Assembly (NCBI GenBank): GCA_900473185.1
Contig: UCKU01000027.1
Span: forward strand, 62,001 to 126,000
DNA length: 64,000 nucleotides
DNA from: Hyphomicrobiales bacterium
Lineage (GTDB): Bacteria; Pseudomonadota; Alphaproteobacteria; Rhizobiales; Rhizobiaceae
Reading direction: 5' to 3'
The notes under the pieces were generated by a model. That model was given only the letters and a program-made list of their open reading frames with translations, made no database searches and was not told the origin of the DNA. Numbering within the stretch: the stretch's first letter is position 1; the number at the start of each line of letters is the position of its first letter. Of the stretch, positions 17,828 to 26,484 are shown piece after piece. A program made the translations under genes and the position numbers.

Positions 17828-19096
17828 ATGAGTGGCCATTCCAGCTACGAACCATCAACCGGCCTGGAAAAGTGGGTCGATGCGCGCCTTCCGCTGCCGC
17901 GCATGGTCTATGACAGCTTCATTGCCTATCCGGTTCCGCGGAACCTGAACTACGCCTACACGTTCGGCGCGATGCTCGCCGTCATGCTGATCGTACAGAT
18001 CCTGACGGGCGTCACGCTCGCCATGCACTATGCCGCCGACACGACGATCGCCTTCAACTCCGTTGAAAAGATCATGCGTGACGTCAACCACGGCTGGCTG
18101 CTGCGCTACATGCATGCCAACGGCGCATCCTTCTTCTTCGTCGCCGTCTACCTGCACATCGCCCGCGGCCTCTACTACGGCTCCTACAAGGCGCCGCGCG
18201 AAATCCTCTGGATCCTCGGCGTCGTCATCTACCTGCTGATGATGGCAACCGGCTTCATGGGCTACGTTCTGCCCTGGGGCCAGATGTCCTTCTGGGGCGC
18301 GACGGTTATCACCGGCTTCTTCTCGGCCTTCCCGCTGGTCGGCGAATGGGTTCAGCAGTTCCTGCTCGGCGGCTTCGCCGTCGACCAGCCGACGCTGAAC
18401 CGTTTCTTCTCGCTGCACTACCTGCTGCCCTTCATGATCGCCGGCGTCGTTGTGCTGCACATCTGGGCTCTGCACGTCACCGGCCAGACGAACCCGACGG
18501 GTGTCGAAGTCAAGACCAAGACGGACACGGTTCGTTTCACGCCTTACGCAACGCTCAAGGATGCGCTCGGCGTCTCGGTCTTCCTGATCGTCTATGCCTA
18601 CTTCGTCTTCTACCTGCCGAACTATCTCGGCCATGCCGACAACTACATTCCGGCTGACCCGCTGAAGACCCCGGCCCACATCGTTCCGGAATGGTACTTC
18701 CTGCCGTTCTACGCCATGCTGCGTTCGATCACCTTCAACGTCGGTCCGATCGACTCCAAGCTCGGCGGTGTCCTCGTCATGTTCGGCGCCATCATCGTGC
18801 TGTTCTTCCTGCCCTGGCTGGACACTTCGAAGGTGCGCTCTGCGGTTTATCGTCCGTGGTTCAAGCTGTTCTACTGGCTGTTCGTGATCAACGCGATCAT
18901 TCTCGGCTGGCTGGGTTCGCAGCCTGCAGAAGGCCTGTACACGACGATCTCGCAGTTCTGCACACTCCTCTACTTCGCCTTCTTCCTGGTCGCGATGCCG
19001 GTTCTCGGTCTGGTGGAAACACCGCGCCGCATTCCGAACTCGATCACTGAAGCGGTGCTCGAAAAGCGCAACAAGATTGCTGCGGCCAAGGCCTGA
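17828..19096 (+). CDS. petB: Cytochrome b subunit of the bc1 complex
   Basis: A 422-residue cytochrome b with eight to nine membrane segments. Two pairs of haem-ligand histidines lie on helices B and D (around RYMHANGAS with VYLHIARGLYYG, and SLHYLLPF with VVLHIWALH). The ubiquinol-site motif PEWYFLPFYAML is intact. It begins 14 bases after petA and ends 25 bases before the cytochrome c1 start. In Bradyrhizobium the b and c1 proteins are encoded as one fused gene; here they are separate, as in Rhizobium and Rhodobacter. Confidence 0.97.
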   Translation: MSGHSSYEPSTGLEKWVDARLPLPRMVYDSFIAYPVPRNLNYAYTFGAMLAVMLIVQILTGVTLAMHYAADTTIAFNSVEKIMRDVNHGWLLRYMHANGASFFFVAVYLHIARGLYYGSYKAPREILWILGVVIYLLMMATGFMGYVLPWGQMSFWGATVITGFFSAFPLVGEWVQQFLLGGFAVDQPTLNRFFSLHYLLPFMIAGVVVLHIWALHVTGQTNPTGVEVKTKTDTVRFTPYATLKDALGVSVFLIVYAYFVFYLPNYLGHADNYIPADPLKTPAHIVPEWYFLPFYAMLRSITFNVGPIDSKLGGVLVMFGAIIVLFFLPWLDTSKVRSAVYRPWFKLFYWLFVINAIILGWLGSQPAEGLYTTISQFCTLLYFAFFLVAMPVLGLVETPRRIPNSITEAVLEKRNKIAAAKA

Positions 19097-19121
19097 GCGA
19101 GCGACGGGAAGGAATAGAAAC

Positions 19122-19994
19122 ATGAAAAAGCTTGTTGCAAGCATTCTGTCGCTCGCGATCACAGCCGGTGCTGCCGGTGTGGCTTTTGCTCAGGAAGCGG
19201 CGGCTCCGGCTGCTCACCATGAGGAAAGCGCTACGCCGCATTATCCGCTGAAGGAGCCCAAGGAAATAGACTGGACCTTCGCGGGTCCATTCGGCAATTA
19301 CGACAAGGGCCAGCTCCAGCGTGGCCTGAAGGTCTACACGGAAGTCTGTTCAGCCTGCCACTCGATGAACCTCGTACCCTTCCGCATGCTGAGCGAGCTC
19401 GGCTATTCGGATGCGCAGGTGAAGACCTTCGCGGCCAATTACGAAGTCCAGGACGGACCGGATGCCAGCGGTGAAATGTTCACCCGCAAGGCAGTTCCGT
19501 CCGACCACTTCCCGTCGCCCTATCCGAATGCGGAGGCTGCCGCTGCCGCCAACAACGGCGCTGCTCCGCCTGACATGTCGCTGCTCGCCAAGGCACGCGA
19601 AGTCGAGCGCGGCTTCCCGCAGTTCGTCTTCGACATCTTCACCCAGTACCAGGAAAGCGGCCCTGACTATATCTACTCGCTGCTGACTGGATATGAAGAG
19701 GCTCCGGCTGGCTTCCAGGTCCCGGCTGGTGCGCATTACAACCCGTATTTCCACGCGGCGGCAGCTTTTGCCATGCCGAAGCCGCTCTCCGACGACCAGG
19801 TGACCTATGACGACGGTTCGCCGCAGACGGTCGATCAGTATGCCAAGGACGTCTCGTCGTTCCTGATGTGGGCGTCCGAGCCGCATCTCGAAGAACGCAA
19901 GCGCACCGGCTTCATGGTCATGATCTTCCTGCTGATCTTCACCGTGCTGATCTACCTGACCAAGCGCTCGATCTATTCCCGGACCGATCACTAA
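19122..19994 (+). CDS. petC: Cytochrome c1 subunit of the bc1 complex
   Basis: A 290-residue cytochrome c1. A Sec signal peptide (MKKLVASILSLAITAGAAGV, cleaved near AFA-QE at residue 23) is followed by the haem-binding CSACH (C76, C79, H80). The sixth ligand is probably the methionine in AAAFAMPKPLSDD, and a C-terminal membrane anchor (GFMVMIFLLIFTVLIYL) ends the protein. The ATG at 19122 follows GGGAAGGAAT; a longer in-frame extension to 19077 would overlap petB. It is the last gene of petABC, followed by a strong terminator at 20015-20046. Confidence 0.96.
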   Translation: MKKLVASILSLAITAGAAGVAFAQEAAAPAAHHEESATPHYPLKEPKEIDWTFAGPFGNYDKGQLQRGLKVYTEVCSACHSMNLVPFRMLSELGYSDAQVKTFAANYEVQDGPDASGEMFTRKAVPSDHFPSPYPNAEAAAAANNGAAPPDMSLLAKAREVERGFPQFVFDIFTQYQESGPDYIYSLLTGYEEAPAGFQVPAGAHYNPYFHAAAAFAMPKPLSDDQVTYDDGSPQTVDQYAKDVSSFLMWASEPHLEERKRTGFMVMIFLLIFTVLIYLTKRSIYSRTDH

Positions 19995-20014
19995 GCAGAC
20001 CCTTAGTCCCAAGG

Positions 20015-20046
20015 AAAAGGCGGCTTTATAGCCGCCTTTTTTATTT
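20015..20046 (+). terminator. Rho-independent terminator of petABC
   Basis: A 10-base perfect stem (AAAAGGCGGC at 20015-20024 with GCCGCCTTTT at 20031-20040), loop TTTATA, and a T-rich tail to 20046. It lies 20 bases after the petC stop. Confidence 0.92.
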
Positions 20047-20109
20047 GGTTTGGTCCTGTTCAGTTGATAGTGTGCGGGCGTTTCATGCCCTCGCAGATAC
20101 GGATTATCG

Positions 20110-20652
20110 ATGAACAATACGCTTTCGGAGCTTGCGGCCAGCATCCGCTCCATTCCGGATTACCCCAAGCCCGGCATCATCTTTCGCGACATCACCACGC
20201 TGCTCGGCAATCCGCGTGCCTTTCGCCGTGCGGTCGATGAGCTCGTGCAGCCCTATGCCGGGCTGAAGGTAGACAAGATCGCCGGCATGGAAGCGCGGGG
20301 CTTCATCCTCGGCGGCGCGGTCGCACATCAGCTGTCCTCCGGCTTCGTACCGATCCGCAAGAAGGGCAAGCTGCCGCATGACACGGTGCGCATCGCCTAT
20401 AGCCTCGAATATGGCGTGGACGAGATGGAAATGCACCGCGATGCCGTCCAGCCGGGCGAGAAGGTAATCCTCGTTGACGATCTGATCGCCACGGGCGGCA
20501 CTGCTGTGGGCGCAACACAGCTTCTTCGCCAGATCGGCGCGGAAGTGGTCGGTGCCTGCTTCGTCATCGATTTGCCGGATCTCGGCGGCCGCAAGAAGCT
20601 CGAAGACCTCGGTGTCGACGTGCACACGCTCGTAGAATTCGCCGGCCACTGA
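20110..20652 (+). CDS. apt: Adenine phosphoribosyltransferase
   Basis: A 180-residue enzyme converting adenine and PRPP into AMP (purine salvage). The PRPP-binding loop VILVDDLIATGGTA lies at residues 119-132, and the adenine-site region GMEARGFILGGAVAHQL and the flexible-loop region are as in bacterial Apt. The length is typical. It stands alone between the petABC terminator and a long stem-loop at 20659-20696; its promoter should lie in 20047-20109. Confidence 0.95.
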   Translation: MNNTLSELAASIRSIPDYPKPGIIFRDITTLLGNPRAFRRAVDELVQPYAGLKVDKIAGMEARGFILGGAVAHQLSSGFVPIRKKGKLPHDTVRIAYSLEYGVDEMEMHRDAVQPGEKVILVDDLIATGGTAVGATQLLRQIGAEVVGACFVIDLPDLGGRKKLEDLGVDVHTLVEFAGH

Positions 20653-20658
20653 GCATGT

Positions 20659-20696
20659 CAATTTCAGTAGAACCGTTGCCGGCTCTGCTGAAATTG
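20659..20696. terminator. Bidirectional stem-loop between apt and the MaoC genes
   Basis: CAATTTCAGTAGA (20659-20671) pairs with TCTGCTGAAATTG (20684-20696) over 13 bases with one G-U wobble, around a 12-base loop. It begins six bases after the apt stop, ten bases before the end of the convergent MaoC gene. No T tract follows on either strand, so it may stabilise 3' ends rather than terminate alone. Confidence 0.55.
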
Positions 20697-20706
20697 CTCC
20701 AGTCGG

Positions 20707-21174
20707 TCATTCGAATTCCAGCACGCTGCTTTCGAAACGGATGACGGGAATACCGTCCTGATTGACGCCTTCACAAAGAATGGTGTTGAGATGCCAGCCC
20801 GGTCGCGACGCAAGCGGCCGGCCCGAGAGAAAGGTCACGGAGTAGCTGACCGTCTCATCAACGAAAATCGGCTTCAGCCATTGCAGCTTCTGGAAGCCGG
20901 GTGAGGGGCCGAGGTTCGGTGGCTCCAGGCCCTCCTTCTTCAGCCGGCCAATCTCGGCCATCCAGTATTTGAGGAAGCAACTCATCCAGGCGGCCGTGGT
21001 ATGCCAGCCAGACGCGCAGAGCGCGCCGAACATGGTGTCTTTGGCGGCATCCTCATCGGTATGGAAGCGCTGCGGATCGTATTTCCTGGCGAATCGGAGG
21101 ATGTTTTTCTCCGTAAAGACGTAGGTGCCGATCTCGGTCTTTTCGCCCTTGTCATAGAGTTCCGACATTCTCAT
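20707..21174 (-). CDS. MaoC family dehydratase-like protein
   Basis: A 155-residue single hot-dog fold protein. RKYDPQRFHTDEDAAKD carries the aspartate and histidine of the MaoC-type hydratase active site, followed by ASGWHT, a segment common in rhizobial MaoC pairs. Such enzymes hydrate enoyl-CoA or related thioesters. The start overlaps the previous MaoC gene by four bases (ATGA), so two similar subunits are made in coupled fashion and may form a heterodimer. Substrate not assignable from sequence. Confidence 0.82.
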   Translation of the reverse strand: MRMSELYDKGEKTEIGTYVFTEKNILRFARKYDPQRFHTDEDAAKDTMFGALCASGWHTTAAWMSCFLKYWMAEIGRLKKEGLEPPNLGPSPGFQKLQWLKPIFVDETVSYSVTFLSGRPLASRPGWHLNTILCEGVNQDGIPVIRFESSVLEFE

Positions 21175-21641
21175 GCGCTTGCCTCCTGGCTGCCACGCAT
21201 GCCGAAGATGACGGAATTTTCCGACAAGCAGACCAATTCGCCGCGCTGGTTTTCCACTTCATGGCGAAACTTGACGATGCCGAGGCTTGGACGCGAGCGC
21301 ATCGGACGCACCTCCAGCACCGTCGAATGGCCGGAGAGCGTGTCGCCCGCCAGCACCGGTTTGCGCCATTCCATGAAATCGACGCCCGGTGCACCTTCGC
21401 AAAGCGAGTTCAGCACGAAGCTGTCGGCCATCATGCGCATGAACATCGCCGAAGTGTGCCAGCCGGAGGCGGCAAGGCCGCCGAGGATGCTGGCACGGCC
21501 TGCCGCTTCGTCCAGATGCATCGGCTGCGGGTCGAACTCCGCGGCGAATTCGATGATTTCGGGTGCCGTTACCGGCTTTGGACCGAGCGGGAAGCGCCGG
21601 CCGGGCTGGAAATCCTCATAGGCGAGCTTTTCTGCAGGCAT
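21171..21641 (-). CDS. MaoC family dehydratase-like protein
   Basis: A 156-residue hot-dog fold protein paired with the next gene. AEFDPQPMHLDEAAG is the MaoC active-site pattern (D and H), again followed by ASGWHTSA. It is upstream partner in a two-gene unit linked by an ATGA overlap. The two proteins share the same segments in the same order, which suggests gene duplication. Known relatives act in fatty acid, phenylacetate or dicarboxylate CoA pathways; none of those genes lie nearby, so the role is open. Confidence 0.83.
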   Translation of the reverse strand: MPAEKLAYEDFQPGRRFPLGPKPVTAPEIIEFAAEFDPQPMHLDEAAGRASILGGLAASGWHTSAMFMRMMADSFVLNSLCEGAPGVDFMEWRKPVLAGDTLSGHSTVLEVRPMRSRPSLGIVKFRHEVENQRGELVCLSENSVIFGMRGSQEASA

Positions 21642-21722
21642 CAGGGTCTCTCATCATAGGCAGGGCTCATTGCTTACAATAGCATCCGCGCGGGCTCAAT
21701 GATTCCCTAGGGGCGAACCAGA

Positions 21723-22793
21723 ATGGCAGAACTAAGGTCGATACTCGATGAGGCGGCGCGGGAGGGGTTGATCACCGCAGAGGCCAGCGAGCGGCTGGCG
21801 TCGTTCCTTGTGGCGCGTGGCGTGATCGTCGAGGCGCAGGCGGCTGGGCCTGAAGAGCCTGCCTGGTCTGATACCGAGACGCCGCGCTTCGTGCGCGGCT
21901 TCCATGATGTACTGATCACCATCGGCATTCTCATCGCACTTGCGGGCCTCTGGGGGCTTGCCTCGCTCTATGCGGTGCTGCCTGCGATCCTGGTGCTGGC
22001 GGAAATCCTCGTGAAGCGCCAGCGCCTCGCGCTGCCGGCTGTCGTGCTGACGCTGGCGGTTTTTTTCTGGACCTTCCGGATGATGCTGTCGGTCTATCCC
22101 TCGAATGCCGATCTGTGGCTGACCGGCGATGGTATCGATAGGTTCATCGTCGCATTTCCCGTCATCATGGGGCTTTTCTATCTGCGCTACCGTGTGCCGC
22201 TTGCGCTTGCGCTTTGCATCTTCTCGGGGCTTGCCCTCGTGCTCGCGCTCGTCTTCCGCCTGCTGCAATGGGGGAGCGACGACGATGCCTTCATCCTCAA
22301 CCATCCGACTCTCGTGTCGGTCATCCTGTTTGCCTGCGCCGTTGGCCTGTTCGTCGCCGCACTCGGCTTCGATCTCAGCGACAGGTTCCGCCGCACGACG
22401 CGATCGGATGTCGCCTTCTGGCTTCATCTCGTCGCCGCGCCGGCCCTGCTTTACAGCATCCGGATATTGCTCTCGCTGGACGGCGGCTGGCTGGATATCA
22501 TGGACGCCAACTCCTTCAAGACGCCTGTTGTCGTCGTAATCGTCGCGCTGCTGATGCTGATTGGCCTGATCATCGACCGGCGCGCTTTCGTGACGTCCGG
22601 CCTGCTGACGCTGGGACTGGCGATCTATGGGATATTCCGGCAGGGGAGTGCGACCGTCGATACTTACATCTTCGGAACGCTTGTCGTCGTCGGCGTGATC
22701 GTGCTCGTCATCGGTACGGGCTGGATGCCGCTTCGGCGCATCGTGCTGCGCGCATTGCCGTCAGGCGTGGTAGAGAGGCTGCCGCCCGGCTGA
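21723..22793 (+). CDS. Polytopic membrane protein, unknown function
   Basis: A 356-residue protein with a short soluble N-terminus (about 60 residues, MAELRSILDEAAREGLITAE, resembling the start of DUF2157-type proteins) followed by about ten membrane segments with few charged residues. I see no catalytic motif. The ATG at 21723 is preceded by GGGGCGAACCAGA, a weak site. It is monocistronic, divergent from the MaoC pair and convergent with ychF, with only 16 bases between the two stops. A relation to DUF2157 is a guess from the overall layout. Confidence 0.7.
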   Translation: MAELRSILDEAAREGLITAEASERLASFLVARGVIVEAQAAGPEEPAWSDTETPRFVRGFHDVLITIGILIALAGLWGLASLYAVLPAILVLAEILVKRQRLALPAVVLTLAVFFWTFRMMLSVYPSNADLWLTGDGIDRFIVAFPVIMGLFYLRYRVPLALALCIFSGLALVLALVFRLLQWGSDDDAFILNHPTLVSVILFACAVGLFVAALGFDLSDRFRRTTRSDVAFWLHLVAAPALLYSIRILLSLDGGWLDIMDANSFKTPVVVVIVALLMLIGLIIDRRAFVTSGLLTLGLAIYGIFRQGSATVDTYIFGTLVVVGVIVLVIGTGWMPLRRIVLRALPSGVVERLPPG

Positions 22794-22809
22794 GCAGCAG
22801 CCTTGTGTA

Positions 22810-23913
22810 TTAGGTGTTGAAGCGGAAGTGGATGACGTCGCCGTCCTGGACGACATATTCCTTGCCTTCGTCGCGTGCCTTGCCGGCTTCCTTGGCACCG
22901 ACTTCGCCGCCGAACTGGATGTAGTCGTCATAGGCGATGGTGTTGGCGCGAATGAAGCCGCGTTCGAAATCCGAGTGGATGACGCCGGCCGCCTGCGGCG
23001 CCTTGGTGCCGCGTTCGATGGTCCAGGCGCGGGTTTCCTTCGGGCCGACCGTGAAGTAGGTGATGAGGTCGAGCAGCTTGTAACCGGCGCGGATCAGGCG
23101 ATCGAGGCCCGCTTCGTCAAGACCGAGGGCCGAGAGGAATTCCTTGGCCTCTTCATCCGGAAGCTGGGCGACTTCGGATTCGATCGCCGCCGAGATGGTG
23201 ACGGTTTCGGCACCCTGAGCCTTGGCCATCGCAGCGACGGCCTCGGTATATTTGTTGCCGGTCGCGGCATCGCCTTCGGCGACGTTGCAGACATAGAGAA
23301 CCGGGTGCGATGTCAGAAGGTTGAGGCCCTTCAGGATGTTGATCTCTTCGGCATCGAGCTTCGAAAGCAGCGTACGGACTGGCTTGCCGTCCTGCAGCAG
23401 CGCCAGTGAGGCTTCCATGATCGGCAGCATCGCCATGGAATCCTTGTCCTTGCCGGTGGCGCGCTTGCGCGTCTGCTCGGTGCGGCGCTCAAGGCTGTCG
23501 AGGTCGGCAAGCATTAGTTCGGTCTCGATCGTGTCGGCGTCGGCAACCGGGTCGATGCGGCCTTCCACGTGGGTGATGTCGCCATCTTCGAAGCAGCGCA
23601 GAACATGCACGATGGCATCGACTTCGCGGATATTGGCGAGGAACTGGTTGCCGAGGCCTTCACCCTTCGACGCGCCGCGCACGAGGCCGGCAATATCGAC
23701 GAAGTTGATGCGGGTCGGGATGATTTCCTTCGACTTGGCAATATTGGCGAGCTTCTGCATGCGCGTGTCGGGAACGGCGACTTCGCCGGTGTTCGGTTCG
23801 ATCGTGCAGAAAGGATAGTTCGCCGCCTGCGCTGCTGCCGTCTTGGTGAGCGCGTTGAAGAGGGTCGATTTGCCGACATTCGGCAGGCCGACGATACCGC
23901 ATTTGAAGCCCAT
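22810..23913 (-). CDS. ychF: Ribosome-binding ATPase YchF/Obg family
   Basis: A 367-residue OLA1/YchF protein of full length. The P-loop is GLPNVGKS (residues 9-16), and the base-recognition motif is NVAE (in YVCNVAEGD) rather than NKxD, which explains the preference for ATP over GTP in this family. A helical insertion follows and the C-terminus is a TGS domain (about 283-366, ending DVIHFRFNT). It binds ribosomes and has been linked to stress responses. In many proteobacteria ychF is adjacent to pth; here they are about 1.7 kb apart with clpS2 and an acetyltransferase gene between. Confidence 0.95.
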   Translation of the reverse strand: MGFKCGIVGLPNVGKSTLFNALTKTAAAQAANYPFCTIEPNTGEVAVPDTRMQKLANIAKSKEIIPTRINFVDIAGLVRGASKGEGLGNQFLANIREVDAIVHVLRCFEDGDITHVEGRIDPVADADTIETELMLADLDSLERRTEQTRKRATGKDKDSMAMLPIMEASLALLQDGKPVRTLLSKLDAEEINILKGLNLLTSHPVLYVCNVAEGDAATGNKYTEAVAAMAKAQGAETVTISAAIESEVAQLPDEEAKEFLSALGLDEAGLDRLIRAGYKLLDLITYFTVGPKETRAWTIERGTKAPQAAGVIHSDFERGFIRANTIAYDDYIQFGGEVGAKEAGKARDEGKEYVVQDGDVIHFRFNT

Positions 23914-24141
23914 GGCTGAAACCTGCTGTTTTCAAGAATTCCTTGGCCGTGGCTATGGGATAAAGGAGGAGAACGGTCAAGTCTTAGAGAGCTTTTCTCG
24001 CCGCTCCCTTGCCGTCAGGGCCTGGCGGCCTTATTCTTGTCGCGGCGGGATTTCCCCCGGCACCATGTGTCGAAATTCTGCAATCGAAAAAGTGTAGTTA
24101 GATCGAAACCCCTTCCCATGTCATCAACGGGCGGATTTCCG

Positions 24142-24453
24142 ATGGTTGACAACGATATTGCCTTGAAACCCAAGACCAGAACGAAGCTCAAGCTGGACAA
24201 GCCGAAGCTTTACAAGGTCATTCTGGTCAATGACGATTATACGCCGCGCGAGTTCGTCATTATGGTGCTGAAGATCGTCTTCCGCATGAGCGAGGATACC
24301 GGCTACCGTGTGATGATGACGGCACACAAGCTCGGTTCGTGCGTGGTGGTCGTCTGCACCAAGGATATTGCGGAGACAAAGGCCAAGGAGGCCATCGACC
24401 TTGCCAAGGAGATGGACTTTCCGCTGATGTTCACGACAGAGCCCGAGGAATAG
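24142..24453 (+). CDS. clpS2: ATP-dependent Clp protease adaptor ClpS, ClpS2 type
   Basis: A 103-residue adaptor that delivers N-degron substrates to ClpAP. The N-degron pocket is VNDDYTPREFV (N30, D31, D32), with the helix RMSEDTGYRVMMTAHKLG that contains a pocket histidine. The C-terminus MDFPLMFTTEPEE is typical of the second ClpS paralogue in Agrobacterium and Rhizobium (ClpS2), not of ClpS1. I start at MVDND (ATG at 24142) because it matches the usual length; ATG at 24118 would add eight residues. ClpA is not next to it, which is usual for ClpS2. Confidence 0.9.
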   Translation: MVDNDIALKPKTRTKLKLDKPKLYKVILVNDDYTPREFVIMVLKIVFRMSEDTGYRVMMTAHKLGSCVVVVCTKDIAETKAKEAIDLAKEMDFPLMFTTEPEE

Positions 24454-24463
24454 GGCGTGCGTC

Positions 24464-24919
24464 TCAAGACGGCCGGCGGATTTGGTAGCCGGTCTTGTCC
24501 TGCATGAAACCGCAATTTTCGTAGAAACGCAGCGTCGCCGGATTCTTCGATCCGGTCAGCAGCATGACCTTGTAGCAGCCGGCATTCCAGGCTTGCGCAA
24601 TCGCATGCCGGATGACCCTGCCGGCATAACCTTGCTGGCGGTGATCGGCGTGGGTGACGACGTTTTCGATCAATGCATAGGAAGCGCCATTGCGCGTCAG
24701 GTTGGGCACGATGATCAGCGTGACGGTCGCAGCAGCAATCTCGCCGGCAACGCCGATGAGGACCGTCATGCCGGGCTGCGCCAGAATAGCGGAGAAACGT
24801 TCTATTGCCACATCGGGCGCGAGGACCGGATCGCTCGGGCTGAGGTGCTGGTAAAGGGTAGTCAGGTTCTGCAGGTCGCCGGCGACCGCAGGTCGGATGG
24901 TGAAATCCCCGCCTGCCAT
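24464..24919 (-). CDS. GNAT family N-acetyltransferase
   Basis: A 151-residue GNAT enzyme. The acetyl-CoA binding segment is HADHRQQGYAGRVIRHA (R/QxxGxG/A type), followed by the second conserved block NPATLRFYENCGF. The substrate cannot be read from the sequence. It lies five bases upstream of nothing on its strand but directly downstream of pth (5 bases between pth stop at 24925 and its start), so it is probably co-transcribed with pth. It converges with clpS2. Confidence 0.82.
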   Translation of the reverse strand: MAGGDFTIRPAVAGDLQNLTTLYQHLSPSDPVLAPDVAIERFSAILAQPGMTVLIGVAGEIAAATVTLIIVPNLTRNGASYALIENVVTHADHRQQGYAGRVIRHAIAQAWNAGCYKVMLLTGSKNPATLRFYENCGFMQDKTGYQIRRPS

Positions 24920-24924
24920 TGCGT

Positions 24925-25641
24925 TCAGTCGCCCTTGTTGCCGAACATCTTTTTCAGCATCTCGGCCATGGGGCCGGTCGCCGGAAGCTTCTGCTGGCTC
25001 TGATTGCGGGCCTGATGGATATGGGACTTTCCCGCCGGCTTCTTCTCCGGCTTCGGCTTTTCCTCTTCCGCCTTGCCGCCGAGCGCCAGCGCGATCTTGT
25101 TCATCAGCTGGGAATCCTCTTTGCGAACCAGCATCTCGGCATTGTCGGCGAGCGTGTCGAGCAGCGGCTCCAGCCAGTCGCTGTCGACCTTGGCGAAATC
25201 GCCGAGCACATGGTTGTGCACCAGTTCCTTCACACCGGGATGGCCGATGCCGAGGCGCAGCCGACGGTATTCCTTACCGCAATGGGCGTCGAGCGACTTG
25301 ATGCCGTTGTGGCCGCCATGGCCGCCTCCGGTCTTCAGCCGCGCCTTGCCGGCCGGCAGATCGAGCTCGTCATAGATCGCCACGAGATCGGAAGGCTGCA
25401 GCTTGTAGAAGCGCATGGCTTCGCCGACTGCTTCGCCCGACAGATTCATGAAGGTCTGCGGCTTGATCAGCAGCACCTTCTCACCCGCCAGTTCGCCTTC
25501 GGAAATCTCGGCCTTGAATTTCTTCGACCAGGGCGAAAAGCTGTGGCGTCGGTAGATGGCATCCACCGCCATGAAGCCAATATTGTGCCGGTTGCCGGCA
25601 TATTTCGCGCCGGGATTGCCGAGACCCGCGATGATCAGCAT
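24925..25641 (-). CDS. pth: Peptidyl-tRNA hydrolase
   Basis: A 238-residue Pth that frees tRNA from peptidyl-tRNA dropped by ribosomes. Conserved residues are visible: N9 in GLGNPG, H19 in NRHNIGF (the catalytic base), N66 in TFMNLSG and D91 in YDELDLP, then GGGHGGHNGIKS. A lysine-rich, low-complexity C-terminal tail of about 45 residues (EEEKPKPEKKPAGK) extends beyond the E. coli enzyme, common in rhizobia. The ATG at 25641 follows AAGGAAGACAGG. It is usually directly downstream of rplY; here two genes for cyclic-di-GMP signalling lie between. Confidence 0.95.
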   Translation of the reverse strand: MLIIAGLGNPGAKYAGNRHNIGFMAVDAIYRRHSFSPWSKKFKAEISEGELAGEKVLLIKPQTFMNLSGEAVGEAMRFYKLQPSDLVAIYDELDLPAGKARLKTGGGHGGHNGIKSLDAHCGKEYRRLRLGIGHPGVKELVHNHVLGDFAKVDSDWLEPLLDTLADNAEMLVRKEDSQLMNKIALALGGKAEEEKPKPEKKPAGKSHIHQARNQSQQKLPATGPMAEMLKKMFGNKGD

Positions 25642-25735
25642 GGCCTGTCTTCCTTGCAAGAGCTGTTGGCGTTCACCACCGCGAAATGGCGGCAAAGTCA
25701 AGTGGCAAAGGCGGGCGTGAAGGGCAGGCGGCCGA

Positions 25736-26458
25736 TCATTTCAGCAGATGCAGACCATATTTCAGGAAGATCTGCTTCTGTTCGCCGCTGGCGATCAGCT
25801 TGTCCAGTGAGGCCTGCATGCGCGCCAGAAGATCGTCCGGGAAATTTTTCTCGCAGGCAATACCCATCGGCTGGGAGGACAGCACCGTCACCATTTCCAG
25901 CGGCTGGTCGGCCTTCAGCTTGTCGAAATAGAGTTCGGAGATCGGCATCATGTCGATGCGCCCGCCGAGCAGCTTGCGCAGCGTCGCGTTGAAATCGCTG
26001 GCGACATCAAGCTTGGTGAAGCCCTTCTCCTTCAGCGTCACTTCCGTGTAGTCGTCGCGCTGTGTGCCGATGACATATTTCTTCGCCTCTTCGAGATTGG
26101 TGGCCGAGACACCCGATCCCTTGCGGGTGATCAGGATGTTGCGGTCGATGAGAAGCGGCTCGACCCATTTGAACAGGCCGTCACGCGCGGCGTTATGGGC
26201 GGTTGCGAATACGCAGGTCATCGGTGTCGTGCGCGCGAGACTGAAGGCGCGGGCCCAGGGCATCACGTCGAGCGTATAGTCGACGCCTATATCGGCCATC
26301 ACCTTCTCGACCTGTTCGACGGTCGCGCCCTTGATGACTTTTCCGTCGCGGTAGTTGAAGGGGGCGTATTCCTCGGTCACGAAGGCTACCGTCTGGGCTG
26401 AGGCAGACGTGGCAAAGCAGGGTAGGGTAATAAGAGCAAGAAGCAGCAGCTTTTTCAT
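25736..26458 (-). CDS. Periplasmic solute-binding protein, family 3 type, without transporter
   Basis: A 240-residue protein with a Sec signal peptide (MKKLLLLALITLPCFATSASA-QT). The mature part starts VAFVTEEYAPFNYRDG, typical of amino-acid type family 3 binding proteins, and the two-lobed fold is complete to the end. The ATG at 26458 is seven bases after GGGAGG; an upstream ATG at 26473 is inferior. No permease or ATPase gene is near. It lies 26 bases downstream of a membrane GGDEF-EAL gene on the same strand, so the protein may act as a ligand sensor for that enzyme rather than in transport. This role is inference; ligand unknown. Confidence 0.82.
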   Translation of the reverse strand: MKKLLLLALITLPCFATSASAQTVAFVTEEYAPFNYRDGKVIKGATVEQVEKVMADIGVDYTLDVMPWARAFSLARTTPMTCVFATAHNAARDGLFKWVEPLLIDRNILITRKGSGVSATNLEEAKKYVIGTQRDDYTEVTLKEKGFTKLDVASDFNATLRKLLGGRIDMMPISELYFDKLKADQPLEMVTVLSSQPMGIACEKNFPDDLLARMQASLDKLIASGEQKQIFLKYGLHLLK

Positions 26459-26484
26459 CGCGATACCTCCCATATCTCGTCAGT

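Noticed and set aside
17855..19162. A 435-codon open frame opposite cytochrome b
   Set aside because: The plus strand encodes an unmistakable cytochrome b; the reverse frame is very rich in charged residues and is produced by GC-rich codon bias.
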